Shown: in pieces, positions 6,773 through 15,259 of the stretch
Layout of the letters: every line of letters begins with the position of its first letter
How positions within the stretch are numbered: the first letter of the stretch is position 1
NCBI RefSeq assembly: GCF_008360935.1
Contig: NZ_SRXO01000005.1
Coordinates: forward strand, 212,098 to 276,097
Source of the DNA: Siccirubricoccus phaeus
GTDB taxonomy: Bacteria; Pseudomonadota; Alphaproteobacteria; Acetobacterales; Acetobacteraceae
DNA length: 64,000 bases
Direction of reading: 5' to 3'
The notes under the pieces: model-generated
Told to the model about the DNA's origin: nothing
Databases searched by the model: none
The model's input: the letters and a program-made list of their open reading frames with translations, nothing else
Program-made: the position numbers and the translations under genes

Positions 6773-8260
6773 ATGGCGGAGTATGATCTGGTCGTGCGGG
6801 GCGGGCTGGTCGCCACCGGCTTCGGCACCACGCGCTGCGATATCGGCATCAAGGCCGGCCGCATCGCCGCGCTGGCGGAGCGCATCACCGATGCCGAGTC
6901 CGTCCTCGATGCCGGCGGGCTGCTGGTGCTGCCCGGCGGCGTGGACACCCATTGCCATATCGAGGAACCCGCCCGCGGCGGCTACACCAGCGCCCAGGAG
7001 GGCGCGGCGCCGCCCGAGGTGACGGTGCAGGAAGAGAGCTTCGTCTCCGCCAGCACCTCGGCCTTCGCCGGCGGCACCACCTCCGTCGTCTGCTTCGTGC
7101 CGCAATGGAAGGGCGAGGGCATCCTGCCGCGCCTCGCCGATTACGAGCAGCGCGCCGCGCGCGGCATGCTGGATTACAGCTTCCACCAGATCATCGCCGA
7201 CCCCTTCCCCGGCGTGCTGGAGGAGGAGGTGCCGCAGATCGTCGCGAAGGGCATCCGCAGCCTGAAGGTCTTCCTGACCTATGAGCCGCTGCACCTGACC
7301 GATGAGCAATATCTCCGCGTGCTGGTCACGGCGCGGCGGCATGGCTGCCTCGTCACCGTCCATTGCGAGAATTACGCGGCGATCAACTGGCGCACGGAGG
7401 CGCTGCTCAAGGCCGGGCTGACCGCGCCGAAATACCATGCCTGGTCCCGCCCGCCGGTGGTGGAGCGGGAGGCGACGCACCGCGCCATCGCCCTGGCGGA
7501 GCTGGTGGACCAGCCGATCCAGGTCTTTCATGTGAGCTGCGCCGAGGCGGCGGAGGAGATCGCCCGGGCGCAGTATCGCGGCGTGAAGGTCTGGGGCGAG
7601 ACCTGCCCGCAATACCTGGCGCTGACCGCGGCCGACATGGACCGGCCCGGCTTCGCCGGCGCCGCCTTCATGTGCAGCCCCTCGCCGCGCAGCAGGGAGG
7701 AGCAGGCGCAGATCTGGGAGATGATCCGGCGTGGCACGCTGGATGTCGTCTCCTCCGACCATTGCGGCTTCTCGATGAACAGGCCCGGCGCCGGCAAGCA
7801 GGCGAGCGGGCACGGGGCGTCCTTCCGCGACATCCCCAACGGCATTCCGGGGCTGGCCGCCCGGCTGCCCATCCTGTTCTCGGAGGGCGTCTCCAAGGGG
7901 CGAATCGGCCTCGACGAATTCGTCCGGCTGACGGCGAGCAACCCGGCGCGGCTGATGGGGCTGCCGGGGAAGGGCGTGATCGCGGTCGGCGCGGATGCCG
8001 ATCTCGCCTTGTGGGATCCGGCGAAGAAAATGGTTCTGACCAACGCGCTGATGCAGCACGCGATCGACTACACGCCTTATGAGGGGCTGGAGGTCACCGG
8101 CTGGCCGGTGGCGACACTGCGCCGCGGCGAGGTGGTGATGCGTGACGGCGTTGTGCAGGCGAAACCAGGCACGGGACGCTTCCTGCCGCGTGTACCCTAT
8201 GCGTACATTCAACCGCGTGGGGTGGTGGCGGATGGTTTCGATGCCGCCCCGCCCCTGTAG
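6773..8260 (+). CDS. hydA: dihydropyrimidinase / D-hydantoinase
   Basis: A 495-residue amidohydrolase. Dihydropyrimidinases open the ring of dihydrouracil/dihydrothymine (or hydantoins) in reductive pyrimidine breakdown. Metal-centre motifs are in order: VDTHCHIEEP (His60, His62), SLKVFLTY with the lysine (~165) that is carbamylated, TVHCENY, FHVSCAEA, and SSDHCGF with the catalytic aspartate. NPARLMGLPGKGVIAVGADAD is the conserved C-terminal composite strand. The ATG at 6773 follows GGAAGG and opens with the usual MAEYDLVVRGG strand; the open frame upstream is only the repeat array. No PreA/PreT or beta-ureidopropionase gene is nearby. The stop TAG lies in the first bases of a palindromic repeat remnant. 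Confidence 0.93.
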   Translation: MAEYDLVVRGGLVATGFGTTRCDIGIKAGRIAALAERITDAESVLDAGGLLVLPGGVDTHCHIEEPARGGYTSAQEGAAPPEVTVQEESFVSASTSAFAGGTTSVVCFVPQWKGEGILPRLADYEQRAARGMLDYSFHQIIADPFPGVLEEEVPQIVAKGIRSLKVFLTYEPLHLTDEQYLRVLVTARRHGCLVTVHCENYAAINWRTEALLKAGLTAPKYHAWSRPPVVEREATHRAIALAELVDQPIQVFHVSCAEAAEEIARAQYRGVKVWGETCPQYLALTAADMDRPGFAGAAFMCSPSPRSREEQAQIWEMIRRGTLDVVSSDHCGFSMNRPGAGKQASGHGASFRDIPNGIPGLAARLPILFSEGVSKGRIGLDEFVRLTASNPARLMGLPGKGVIAVGADADLALWDPAKKMVLTNALMQHAIDYTPYEGLEVTGWPVATLRRGEVVMRDGVVQAKPGTGRFLPRVPYAYIQPRGVVADGFDAAPPL

Positions 8261-8390
8261 GGCGTGATCGCTTCCGGTGGACTCGCCGTGGGCGCGAATC
8301 ACGCGACCGAACAAGGATCCGGGGCATGAGCCGCGAGCGCGAGCGAAGGGATCATGCCCTGGGCGAGGCAGGGGGAGCAGCGTTGCGCGC
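8258..8390. repeat. degenerate palindromic intergenic repeat (third copy of the 107 bp family)
   Basis: The sequence from TAGGGCGTGATCG to CACGCGACCGAACAA parallels the two better copies at 8836 and 42733 at both ends but differs in the middle. It is followed by another inverted repeat, GGGCATGA at about 8323 and TCATGCCC at about 8352. It supplies the dihydropyrimidinase stop codon. Confidence 0.65.
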
Positions 8391-8423
8391 CCGGCGGCGG
8401 CCCGCCTCCCGGATGAGGCGCGC

Positions 8424-8786
8424 ATGATTCCGATCGAGCCCGAATACACCACCCACAACACGGTGGAGGAGCCCTGGCGGGTGGCGCGGCTGATCCGCAC
8501 CGATGGCAGGGTGCGGGAAGTGCTGCGCATCCTGACGCCGGATGCGAAGGATGGCGAGGGCAGCCAGGGCGAGGTGATCTGGACCCATCACGTGCTGCGG
8601 CTGCATGACGACCGCGGCACCTTGCAGGCGCATGTCACGGCGGCGCTGGGCGGCTCTGCCTGGCTGGCGGTGCTGGGGCTGGCGCTGTCCCGGGCCTGGG
8701 ATGGGGAGGATGAGGGCGAGGTGGAGTTCGTGGTGGAGGGCGAGCCGATCCCCTGGCCGCTCGACGCCGTGCTGGGCGAGCCCTAG
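8424..8786 (+). CDS. conserved-looking hypothetical protein
   Basis: A 120-residue soluble acidic protein starting MIPIEPEYTTHNTVEEPWRV. Beta-strand-like stretches VARLIRTDGRVREVLRIL and EVIWTHHVLRLHDDRG are followed by an alanine/leucine helix and the acidic strand EGEVEFVVEGEP. No family recognised. The first ATG after the repeat remnant (8424) is preceded by GATGAGGCG, a modest ribosome site. The frame shows strong G/C bias at third positions, which supports coding. The stop TAG (8784-8786) belongs to the next palindromic repeat. Confidence 0.6.
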   Translation: MIPIEPEYTTHNTVEEPWRVARLIRTDGRVREVLRILTPDAKDGEGSQGEVIWTHHVLRLHDDRGTLQAHVTAALGGSAWLAVLGLALSRAWDGEDEGEVEFVVEGEPIPWPLDAVLGEP

Positions 8787-8835
8787 AGCGGCTTCACCTC
8801 GCCTGCACTCGGCGAACCCGCTTCAGCCCTTTGTT

Positions 8836-8942
8836 TAGAGCGTGATCGGTTGAGGTCGAATCGACCGAAACCGTGAATCACACGACCGAACAATGAGCTA
8901 GAGCGGGGCGGGCGAGCGCAGCTCAACCGATCCCGCTCTAGC
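8836..8942. repeat. 107 bp dispersed palindromic repeat, copy A
   Basis: Begins TAGAGCGTGATCGGTTGAGG and ends CCCGCTCTAGC. It contains two hairpin modules: GGTCGAATCGACC in the first, and a CTAGAGCGGG...CCCGCTCTAG inverted repeat in the second. It differs from the copy at 42733-42839 at only two positions. No open frame of note. The preceding 8784-8835 is a related element beginning TAGAGCGGCTTCAC. Confidence 0.95.
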
Positions 8943-9041
8943 GGCATTTTCCGAGTCGTCCGGCGATTCCGCCGGGTTTGAAAATGCTCTGATGCCCTGT
9001 CCGCGAAGTTCGCTGGATTTCCAGCGAACGCAGCGGACAAG
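8943..9041. repeat. two further hairpin repeats
   Basis: The first hairpin pairs CATTTTC (8945-8951) with GAAAATG (8980-8986) around an inner CCGGCG/CGCCGG stem. The second pairs TGTCCGC (8998-9004) with GCGGACA (9033-9039) around GTTCGCTGG/CCAGCGAAC. Both look like REP-type extragenic palindromes of families different from the 107 bp element. Confidence 0.8.
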
Positions 9042-9146
9042 CAGGCCACCAGCGGCGCTTCGGGCTTCACCATCCCCGGGGGCCGCACCATCAAGGACAT
9101 TCCGTCCGGGCGCGCCCATGCACGCGCGACGCCGCCCAGGCCCAGG

Positions 9147-9233
9147 CCATGGGGCCGATCTCAAGTCAAGGATTTCGCCGCGCGAGCGCGGTGCCGCTGC
9201 GTGGCACCCTTGACTTGAAATCGGGCCCCATGG
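9147..9233. repeat. large inverted repeat with 25 bp arms
   Basis: The left arm begins CCATGGGGCCGAT and ends CAAGTCAAGG (9147-9171). The right arm is its near-perfect complement (9208-9233), and the loop is about 36 bases. It lies in the gene-free interval 8787-9374, downstream of the AlkA gene, and may act as its terminator. The remainder (9042-9146, 9234-9374) contains no supported gene. Confidence 0.8.
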
Positions 9234-9374
9234 CTCTGGCGAAAGGTCGCCTTCGACGGTCTCGAAGGCGCCGAGAAGCGCCTTCGGCCAGCGAGGGGCG
9301 GGCGAGGCGACAATGGGCCATGCCCTCGGCGACGGGCGGGGACCATGGAGGTCCGGAGGACGGGTCGGGTCGGC

Positions 9375-10064
9375 CTACCCATCCTCCACCACCGGCCGCC
9401 CGGTGACGAAGCGCCAATGGTGCCACAACAGCCGCGCCGCCAGCGACCGCCACGGCGCCCAGCGCGCCGCCGCCATCGCCGCCAGCAGCTTCGGCGTCGG
9501 CCGCGCCGCCAGCCCCAGCAGATGCGCGGCACTCGCCGCCAGGGCCAGGTCGCCACTTGGAAAGATGTCGGGGCGCTGCTCGGCGAAGAGCAGGTGGATC
9601 TCGGCCGTCCAGGGACCGAGCCCCTTCACCGCCACCATGCACCGCACCGCCTCGGCATCCGGCAGCGCCGCCAGCGCGGCGAAGTCCAGCCGCCCGTCCA
9701 GGCAGGCGGTGGCGAGCGCCCGCGCATGCGCCGCCTTGGGCCGGGACAGGCCGGCCACGCCGCACAGCGTCGCGTCGTCCATGGCCAGCAGCCCCGCCGG
9801 CTCCAGCGCCCCCGGCAGGGCGGAGAGCCGCTTCCAGATCGCGGCCGCCGCCTGGTTGCTGATCTGCTGGCCGCAGATCGCCCGCAGCAGCCCGGGAAAG
9901 CCCGGCTGCCGGCTGCGCCAGGGCAGCGGCCCGGCGGCGGCCTCGATCGGCGCCAGCGCCGGGTCGGCCGCCACCAGCGCCGCCAGCCCGGCCACCGCCC
10001 AGGGGGGCGGCAAGGGGAACGGGGAGGGGGGCGGCGGGGATGGACGGGAGGAGAGGGGAACCAT
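9375..10064 (-). CDS. DNA-3-methyladenine glycosylase II (AlkA-like, HhH-GPD)
   Basis: Removes alkylated bases such as 3-methyladenine in base excision repair. The 229-residue protein has LLRAICGQQISNQAA (HhH-GPD helix start), the helix-hairpin-helix VKGLGPWTAEIHLLFA around 165-180, and the catalytic-aspartate region FPSGDLALAA about 20 residues later, the usual spacing. The N-terminal AlkA beta domain is absent, giving the short bacterial form. An ATG at 10124 is also in frame; 10064 is preferred because the extra residues are Pro-rich and the family begins near the WAVAGLAALV strand. Divergently placed to the response regulator gene, with about 195 bases between. Confidence 0.9.
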   Translation of the reverse strand: MVPLSSRPSPPPPSPFPLPPPWAVAGLAALVAADPALAPIEAAAGPLPWRSRQPGFPGLLRAICGQQISNQAAAAIWKRLSALPGALEPAGLLAMDDATLCGVAGLSRPKAAHARALATACLDGRLDFAALAALPDAEAVRCMVAVKGLGPWTAEIHLLFAEQRPDIFPSGDLALAASAAHLLGLAARPTPKLLAAMAAARWAPWRSLAARLLWHHWRFVTGRPVVEDG

Positions 10065-10259
10065 CCCCGCCGCCTGTAGCGCATCGGCCCATTGACGGGG
10101 ATGGGTCGGGGCCACACCCCCCACGTCGGCCCGCCATGTTGCCGCCAGAACCCCCAGGGCGTGCCGAATTGCAACACTCTGCTACTGCCACGGGAGTCGG
10201 CAACTTGGGGAAATATCGGGCAGGTGAAATCCCCGCAGGATTGTTATGTAACGGCAGCC

Positions 10260-10979
10260 ATGGAACCTCAGCCCCATATCCTGGTCGTCGACGATGACCG
10301 GGAGATCCGCGACCTCCTCTCCCGCTTCCTGGAGCGCCAGGGCATGCGCGTCTCCGCCGCGCGGGACGCCAAGGAGGCGCGGAAGCTCTGGCCGCTCGGC
10401 CGCTACCATCTGGTGGTGCTGGACCTGATGCTGCCGGGCGAAAGCGGCCTCGATCTGGCAAAATGGCTGCGCAGCCAGGCCGAGGTGCCGATCGTGATGC
10501 TGACCGCGATGAGCGAGGAGACCGACCGCATCGTCGGCCTGGAACTCGGCGCCGACGACTATTTGGGAAAGCCCTTCAACCCGCGCGAATTGCTGGCCCG
10601 CATCCGCGCCGTGCTGCGGCGCGCCAGCGGCGAGGGCAGCGGGCCGAAGGAGCCGCCGCCCAAGGCCATCCATTTCGCCGGCTGGGTGCTGGAACCCGCC
10701 CGCCGCCGCCTGGTGAACCCGGACGGGGTGGAGGTGCCGCTGACCGGCGGCGAATACGAGCTGCTGCAGGTGCTGGTGGAGCGCCCAAACCGCGTCCTCA
10801 CCCGCGACATGCTGATGGATCTGCTGCGCGGCCGCCAGGCCGGGCCCTTCGACCGGGCGATCGACGTCGCCGTCTCCCGCCTCCGCCGCAAGCTGGAGGA
10901 TGACGGGCGCAACCCCAACCTCATCAAGACGGTGCGCGGCGGCGGCTACGTCCTGGCCGCCACCGTGGACCGCAATTGA
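10260..10979 (+). CDS. OmpR-family response regulator
   Basis: A 239-residue regulator. The receiver domain has VVDDDRE (acidic pair), the phospho-acceptor aspartate in VVLDLMLPG (about residue 55), the threonine in MLTAMSE and the lysine in YLGKPFNPRE. The C-terminal winged helix ends IDVAVSRLRRKLEDDG then IKTVRGGGYV. It is coupled to the sensor kinase gene by a four-base overlap, so the two form one operon. Residues such as GRQAGPFDRAID resemble the OmpR of alphaproteobacteria (osmotic or envelope signals), but the signal cannot be read from sequence. The start ATG follows a short AT-rich leader (TTGTTATGTAACGG) that may hold the promoter. Confidence 0.95.
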   Translation: MEPQPHILVVDDDREIRDLLSRFLERQGMRVSAARDAKEARKLWPLGRYHLVVLDLMLPGESGLDLAKWLRSQAEVPIVMLTAMSEETDRIVGLELGADDYLGKPFNPRELLARIRAVLRRASGEGSGPKEPPPKAIHFAGWVLEPARRRLVNPDGVEVPLTGGEYELLQVLVERPNRVLTRDMLMDLLRGRQAGPFDRAIDVAVSRLRRKLEDDGRNPNLIKTVRGGGYVLAATVDRN

Positions 10980-12463
10980 GCGCCGCCACCTCGGACAGCG
11001 AGGCGGGCGGGGCCGCGCCCGAGCGGTCCCGGAACCAGCAGGCGGGCGAGCCGCCGCCCTCCCCGGGCCAGGCCCCCGGTTCCTCCCCGGGCTCTTCCCC
11101 AGGCTCTTCCCGCTGGCGGCTGCCCTGGCTCTGGCCGCAGAGCCTGGCCGGCCGCACCTCCCTGGTGCTGCTGCTTTCCCTCACCGTCATCCAGGCGCTG
11201 GGGCTGACCATCCATGCGCTGGACCGGGTGGATCTGCAGCGCTTCTCCCAGGGGCGGGAGATCTCGGCGCGCGCCATCAGCGCCTGGCGCACCGTCATCC
11301 TCGCCCCGCCGGAGCGGCGGCAGCAAATGCTGGCCGAGCTGGAAATGCCCCAGGGGCTGGAGGTGACGCTGGAGGACAAGCCCCGAGCGCGGCGCGACCA
11401 GCCCGCCCTGCCGCCGCCCATTCTCGGCATGCTGCGGCTGGATGTCATCGGCCTCGGCCCGCCGCGCTTCCGGCCGCGCGACGTCATCACCTCCTGGGGC
11501 GGGCCGGGCTCGCCGGAATTCCTGGTCTCCCTGCGGCTGCCGAGCGGGGAATGGCTCAACCTGCACATCCTGCTGCCGCCGCCGCGGCCCTGGCATTCGG
11601 AAACCTTCCTCGTCGCCTTCCTGGCCATGACCCTGGCCGGCGGGTTGCTGATCTGGTGGGCGACCCGGCGGCTGACCCGGCCGGTGCGGGTGCTGGCCGA
11701 GGCCGCCGACCGGCTGGGCCGCGACGTGAACGCGCCCCCCCTGCCCGAGGCCGGGCCAAGCGAGGTGGCGACCGCCGCCCGCGCCTTCAACACCATGGCG
11801 GAGCGCATCCGCCGCTTCGTCAGCGACCGCACCCAGATGCTGGCCGCCATCGGGCATGACCTCCGCACGCCGATCACCCGGCTGCGCCTCCGCGCCGAGT
11901 TCATGGAGGATGACGAGCAGCGGCGGAAGATGCTGGCCGATCTCGAGGAGATGGAGGCGATGGTGGCCGCCACCCTGGCCTTCGCCCGGGACGATTCCGC
12001 GGCCGAGCCGACCTCCGCCCTTGACCTGGCGGCACTTTGCCGCACCGTGCTGGACGAGACGGCGGATGCCCATCCGGAGCAGGCCGAGGCGCTGAGCTAT
12101 GCTGGGGCGGAGCGGCTGGTGGTGCAGGTGCGGCCGGTGGCGATGAAGCGGGCGCTGGCCAACCTCATCGGCAACGCCCTGGCCTATGGCAATGCCGCGC
12201 AGGTGACGGTGCTGCCCCCCGCCGCCCCTGGCCAGCCCGCGCAGATCCGCATCGAGGATGAGGGCCCCGGCATTCCGCCGAGCGAGCTGGAAGCGGTGTT
12301 CCAGCCCTTCAAGCGGCTGGAGGGCAGCCGCAACCGGGAGACCGGCGGCACCGGGCTCGGCCTGCCCATCGCCCGCAACATCCTGCGCGGCCATGGCGGC
12401 GACGTGGTGCTGCGCAACCGCCCGGCCGGGGGGCTGCTGGCGCTGGTGACCCTGCCCGTCTGA
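10976..12463 (+). CDS. EnvZ-like sensor histidine kinase
   Basis: A 495-residue inner-membrane kinase paired with the regulator just upstream. The start is TTG overlapping the regulator stop (TTGA). A Gly/Ser/Pro-rich N terminus precedes TM1 (TSLVLLLSLTVIQALGLTI, about 60-80), a periplasmic domain of about 130 residues, TM2 (FLVAFLAMTLAGGLLIWW, about 205-225), a HAMP linker, the DHp box AAIGHDLRTPITRLRLR with the phospho-accepting His, then the N box NLIGNALAYG, G1 EDEGPGIP and G2 GGTGLGLPIA. The order and the ~500-residue length are those of EnvZ relatives. A later GTG could be the true start, since the first 45 residues are low-complexity. Confidence 0.93.
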   Translation: MSAATSDSEAGGAAPERSRNQQAGEPPPSPGQAPGSSPGSSPGSSRWRLPWLWPQSLAGRTSLVLLLSLTVIQALGLTIHALDRVDLQRFSQGREISARAISAWRTVILAPPERRQQMLAELEMPQGLEVTLEDKPRARRDQPALPPPILGMLRLDVIGLGPPRFRPRDVITSWGGPGSPEFLVSLRLPSGEWLNLHILLPPPRPWHSETFLVAFLAMTLAGGLLIWWATRRLTRPVRVLAEAADRLGRDVNAPPLPEAGPSEVATAARAFNTMAERIRRFVSDRTQMLAAIGHDLRTPITRLRLRAEFMEDDEQRRKMLADLEEMEAMVAATLAFARDDSAAEPTSALDLAALCRTVLDETADAHPEQAEALSYAGAERLVVQVRPVAMKRALANLIGNALAYGNAAQVTVLPPAAPGQPAQIRIEDEGPGIPPSELEAVFQPFKRLEGSRNRETGGTGLGLPIARNILRGHGGDVVLRNRPAGGLLALVTLPV

Positions 12464-12535
12464 CCCCGACAGGGGCGATCCATCGCGCATGAGCGGAATT
12501 TCACGCGACGCGAACGGGGTTCGGCGCTAGGGTCC

Positions 12536-12558
12536 AATTGATAATCATTCGCAATTGC
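12536..12558. promoter_or_regulatory. Fur/Irr-like site upstream of FTR1
   Basis: AATTGATAATCATTCGCAAT lies about 20-40 bases before the FTR1 start. It matches much of the Fur box (GATAATGAT/ATCATTATC half-sites) and stands out as AT-rich in a very GC-rich region. It fits iron-repressed expression of an iron permease; binding is inference. Confidence 0.55.
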
Positions 12559-12577
12559 AGAGAAGCTGCAGGCCACC

Positions 12578-13372
12578 ATGTCGAACGCCGTCGAAGCCGC
12601 CCTGATCCTGCTGCGGGAAGGGCTGGAAGCCATCCTGGTCCTCGCCGCCCTGGCCGCCCTGCTGCGCCGCATGGCGCCGGAGCGGATGGGCGCCCTCTGG
12701 GGCGGCGCCGGCCTCGGCCTGCTGGCCAGCCTGGCCACCGCCGCCGCCTACATCGCCTGGCGCGACGGGGTGCATGACGACACGGTGGAGGGCATCACCT
12801 GCCTGCTCGCCGCCGCCATCATGCTCTGGACCGGCGGCTGGCTCTGGCGGCGCTCCGACCCGCGCGGCTGGAAGCAGAGTCTGCAGCGCCAGGCGGAGGC
12901 GGCGCTGGCGGCCAGGCGCGTTGCCATCGCCATCGGCACCATCAGCTTCCTGGCGGTGTTCCGGGAAGGGGCGGAAACCATCCTCTTCCTGGCCGCCCTG
13001 GCGCAGGATGGTGGCTGGGGCGGCATGGTGGTCGGGCTGCTGGTGGCCTCGCTGGGGCTCGCCGTGCTGTGGGTGGTGCTGAACCGGGCGGCGGTGCGGC
13101 TGCCGCTCGGGCCGCTGTTCAAGGCCACCTCGCTCTTCCTGCTGCTCATGGCCGCGCGCCTGGTCGGCGCCGCCATCCAGGAATTCCAGGAACAGGCGAT
13201 GGTGGGGTTCGAGCCGGCGGACCTGCCCGACTGGGTCGTGGATATCGGCGTCTCGCCGAGCTGGCAGGGAATCGGCGCCCAGGCGGCGGTGCTGGTGCTG
13301 GCAGGGGTGGTGCTGCTGCTGGCGCGGCGGGCCGGGGCGGAGGCTGGGTCCGCCGCGGCGGCGGCGGAGTAA
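12578..13372 (+). CDS. FTR1-family iron permease
   Basis: A 264-residue polytopic inner-membrane protein of the Ftr1/EfeU family, which imports iron. The two REGxE motifs that define the family are present: [13 protein letters not shown] (about 11-23) and [14 protein letters not shown] (about 129-142). Seven hydrophobic segments can be counted (around 15, 48, 68, 118, 148, 182, 245). Length is slightly below EfeU. No EfeO or EfeB partner follows; the next gene is gshB after an intergenic repeat, so it acts alone or with partners elsewhere. The ATG at 12578 follows GCTGCAGGCC. A Fur-like site just upstream suggests regulation by iron. Confidence 0.9.
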   Translation: MSNAVEAALILLREGLEAILVLAALAALLRRMAPERMGALWGGAGLGLLASLATAAAYIAWRDGVHDDTVEGITCLLAAAIMLWTGGWLWRRSDPRGWKQSLQRQAEAALAARRVAIAIGTISFLAVFREGAETILFLAALAQDGGWGGMVVGLLVASLGLAVLWVVLNRAAVRLPLGPLFKATSLFLLLMAARLVGAAIQEFQEQAMVGFEPADLPDWVVDIGVSPSWQGIGAQAAVLVLAGVVLLLARRAGAEAGSAAAAAE

Positions 13373-13373
13373 T

Positions 13374-13500
13374 CGGGGGCTTCGCCCCCGCGCCCCCAGC
13401 AGGAGGCGCCGCCTCCTGCACCTCCGCCGGGGCCAGGACCTGGCCCCGGACCCCGGTCTGAGTCCTGGACCCGTGGGTTCAACCGGCCGACAGATGGCGA
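13374..13500. repeat. modular GC-rich intergenic repeat
   Basis: Stacked palindromes: CGGGGGC/GCCCCCG (13374-13390), a 21 bp palindrome centred on GGCGCCGCC (13399-13419) and GGGGCCAG/CTGGCCCC (about 13431-13450), then a stretch reading CCGGACCCCGGTCTGAGTCC followed by GACCCGTGGGTTCAACC. The same modules recur at 14526-14746, 30804-30900, 38976-39150 and 44876-45015. The first hairpin may terminate FTR1 transcription. Confidence 0.8.
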
Positions 13501-13580
13501 CGGCCTCTGGCGTTCGCCCCAAGGGCATGGCAGCAACGGTGCGACAAACCCCCCAAGGGGGGTCTGCCATGGAGACCGCC

Positions 13581-14525
13581 ATGTCCCGAAGCCTCCGCGT
13601 CGCCGTGCAGATGGACCCGATCCAGTCCATCAACATCGACGCCGACAGCACCTTCGCCCTGATGCTGGAAGCCCAGGCGCGCGGCCACACGCTGTACCAC
13701 TACCATGTCCGCGACCTGGCCCTGGCCGGCGGCCGGCTGGTGGCGCAGGCGGAGCCGGTGACGGTGGAGCGCAAGCACGGCGCCCATTGGCAGTTCCGCG
13801 AGACGGCGGAGCTGGACCTCGCCACCTGCGACGTGGTGCTGATGCGCCAGGACCCGCCCTTCGACATGGCCTACATCACCGCCACCCACCTGCTGGAGCA
13901 CATCCACCCGAAGACCCTGGTGGTGAACGACCCGGCCAGCGTCCGCAACGCCCCCGAAAAGCTTTTCGTCCTGCATTTCCCCGAGCTGATGCCGGAGACG
14001 CTGGTGACGGCGGACCGGCGGCAGATCCTGCGCTTCCGGGAGAAGCATGGCGACATCATCATCAAGCCGCTCTTCGGCAATGGCGGCGCCGGGGTGTTCC
14101 ACATCAAGCCCGGCGATTCCAACCTGAACAGCCTGATCGAGATGTTCACCGAACGCTCGCGCGAGCCGCTGATGGTGCAGCGCTACGTGCCGGAGGTGCG
14201 CCAGGGCGACAAGCGCATCATCCTGGTGGATGGCGTGGCGATGGGCGCCATCAACCGCGTGCCGGCGGCAGGCGAATCGCGCAGCAACATGCATGTCGGC
14301 GGCCGGCCGGAGCAGACCACGCTGACGCCGCGCGAGCAGGAGATCTGCGCCGCCATCGGGCCGGAGCTGAAGCGGCGCGGGCTGATCTTCGTCGGCATCG
14401 ACGTGATCGGCGGCTATCTGACGGAGATCAACGTGACCTCGCCGACCGGGCTGCAGGAGATCGCCCGCTTCGACGGGGTGAACCTGGCCGGGGCGATCTG
14501 GGACGCGATCGAGGCGCAGCGGTAG
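13581..14525 (+). CDS. gshB: glutathione synthetase
   Basis: Second step of glutathione synthesis: joins gamma-glutamylcysteine and glycine with ATP. The 314-residue protein has the N-terminal substrate domain ([20 protein letters not shown]), [30 protein letters not shown], and the ATP-grasp elements [34 protein letters not shown] and [20 protein letters not shown], with the metal-binding EIN. Length is normal for GshB. ATG at 13581 is chosen because GGAG sits six bases upstream of it; an in-frame ATG at 13569 would add four residues. gshA is not in the window. Confidence 0.96.
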   Translation: MSRSLRVAVQMDPIQSINIDADSTFALMLEAQARGHTLYHYHVRDLALAGGRLVAQAEPVTVERKHGAHWQFRETAELDLATCDVVLMRQDPPFDMAYITATHLLEHIHPKTLVVNDPASVRNAPEKLFVLHFPELMPETLVTADRRQILRFREKHGDIIIKPLFGNGGAGVFHIKPGDSNLNSLIEMFTERSREPLMVQRYVPEVRQGDKRIILVDGVAMGAINRVPAAGESRSNMHVGGRPEQTTLTPREQEICAAIGPELKRRGLIFVGIDVIGGYLTEINVTSPTGLQEIARFDGVNLAGAIWDAIEAQR

Positions 14526-14746
14526 GCGGGGCGCTGCCCCGGGCCCCGGCAGGGGCTCTGCCCGTTGGCGGCAGTGCCGCCACCCCTCGCCGGGGCTGAG
14601 GCTTGGCCCCGGACCCCGCCCTGAGTCTGCTGGTTGGACCCACGGGTCTGGAACCCAGACCGGGGTCCGGGGACCGGTCCGGTCCCCGGCGGAGGTGCAG
14701 GAGGCAGCGCCTCCTGCCGGGGGCGTGGGGGCGGAGCCCCGTCACC
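14526..14746. repeat. modular intergenic repeat between convergent gshB and hisE
   Basis: Contains GGGGCGCTGCCCC, then GGCCCCGGACCCCGCCCTGA, GGACCCACGGGTC, a GACCGGGGTCCGGGG module and GAGGCAGCGCCTC, that is, the same pieces as at 13374-13500 in another order. Placed between two converging genes, it can serve both as terminator. No gene seen. Confidence 0.8.
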
Positions 14747-15259
14747 TCACGGCAGCTTCGTCGTCCTCGCCGCCCTGACGATCCCCTTCGGCCTCGCCGC
14801 CTTCTCGACGATTCCGCTGATCCCCTGGCGCCGGTGCAGTTCCGCCCAGACCTCCTCCGGCCTTATGCCGCCATCCACCCACACCACCACCAGGTGGTAG
14901 AGCAGATCGGCGCTCTCCAGGATCGTCTCGGCCCGGTGGCCCTGCGTCGCCTCGATGACGCATTCCACCGCTTCCTCGCCCAGCTTCTGCGCCACCTTGG
15001 CGGTGCCGCGGGCCATCAGCCGGGCGGAATGGGAATGGTTCACATCGCCGGAAAGGCGCCGCTGCTCCACCGTCTGCCACAGCCGGTCCAGCACCGTGGC
15101 GTCGCCATCCGCGGCGGGGATGTCGAGCGGCGCCAGGATGCGCTTCTCCACCGAGCGGACGGATTTCGGCGGCTTCTTGGTCTTGGCGGGCGCCGCCACC
15201 GCTTCCGGCATCGGCAGGCTGGCCGCCTTGGCGGCTTTCTTCTTCGGGCTTTTCGGCAT
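14747..15259 (-). CDS. hisE: phosphoribosyl-ATP pyrophosphatase
   Basis: Hydrolyses phosphoribosyl-ATP to phosphoribosyl-AMP, the second step of histidine synthesis. The 170-residue product has a lysine/alanine-rich N-terminal extension (about 55 residues) before the MazG-like helical domain: [33 protein letters not shown] with the EExxE-type metal site, [27 protein letters not shown]. The ATG shares one base with the hisF stop (TGATG at 15261-15257). HisE proteins are usually about 105 residues, so the extension is unusual; an internal ATG (MPEAV) exists but still leaves a lead. Confidence 0.93.
   Translation of the reverse strand: MPKSPKKKAAKAASLPMPEAVAAPAKTKKPPKSVRSVEKRILAPLDIPAADGDATVLDRLWQTVEQRRLSGDVNHSHSARLMARGTAKVAQKLGEEAVECVIEATQGHRAETILESADLLYHLVVVWVDGGIRPEEVWAELHRRQGISGIVEKAARPKGIVRAARTTKLP

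Noticed and set aside
9161..10461. 431-residue minus-strand frame spanning AlkA and the response-regulator start
   Set aside because: A shadow of AlkA in another frame; it crosses a large inverted repeat and the opposite-strand regulator gene.
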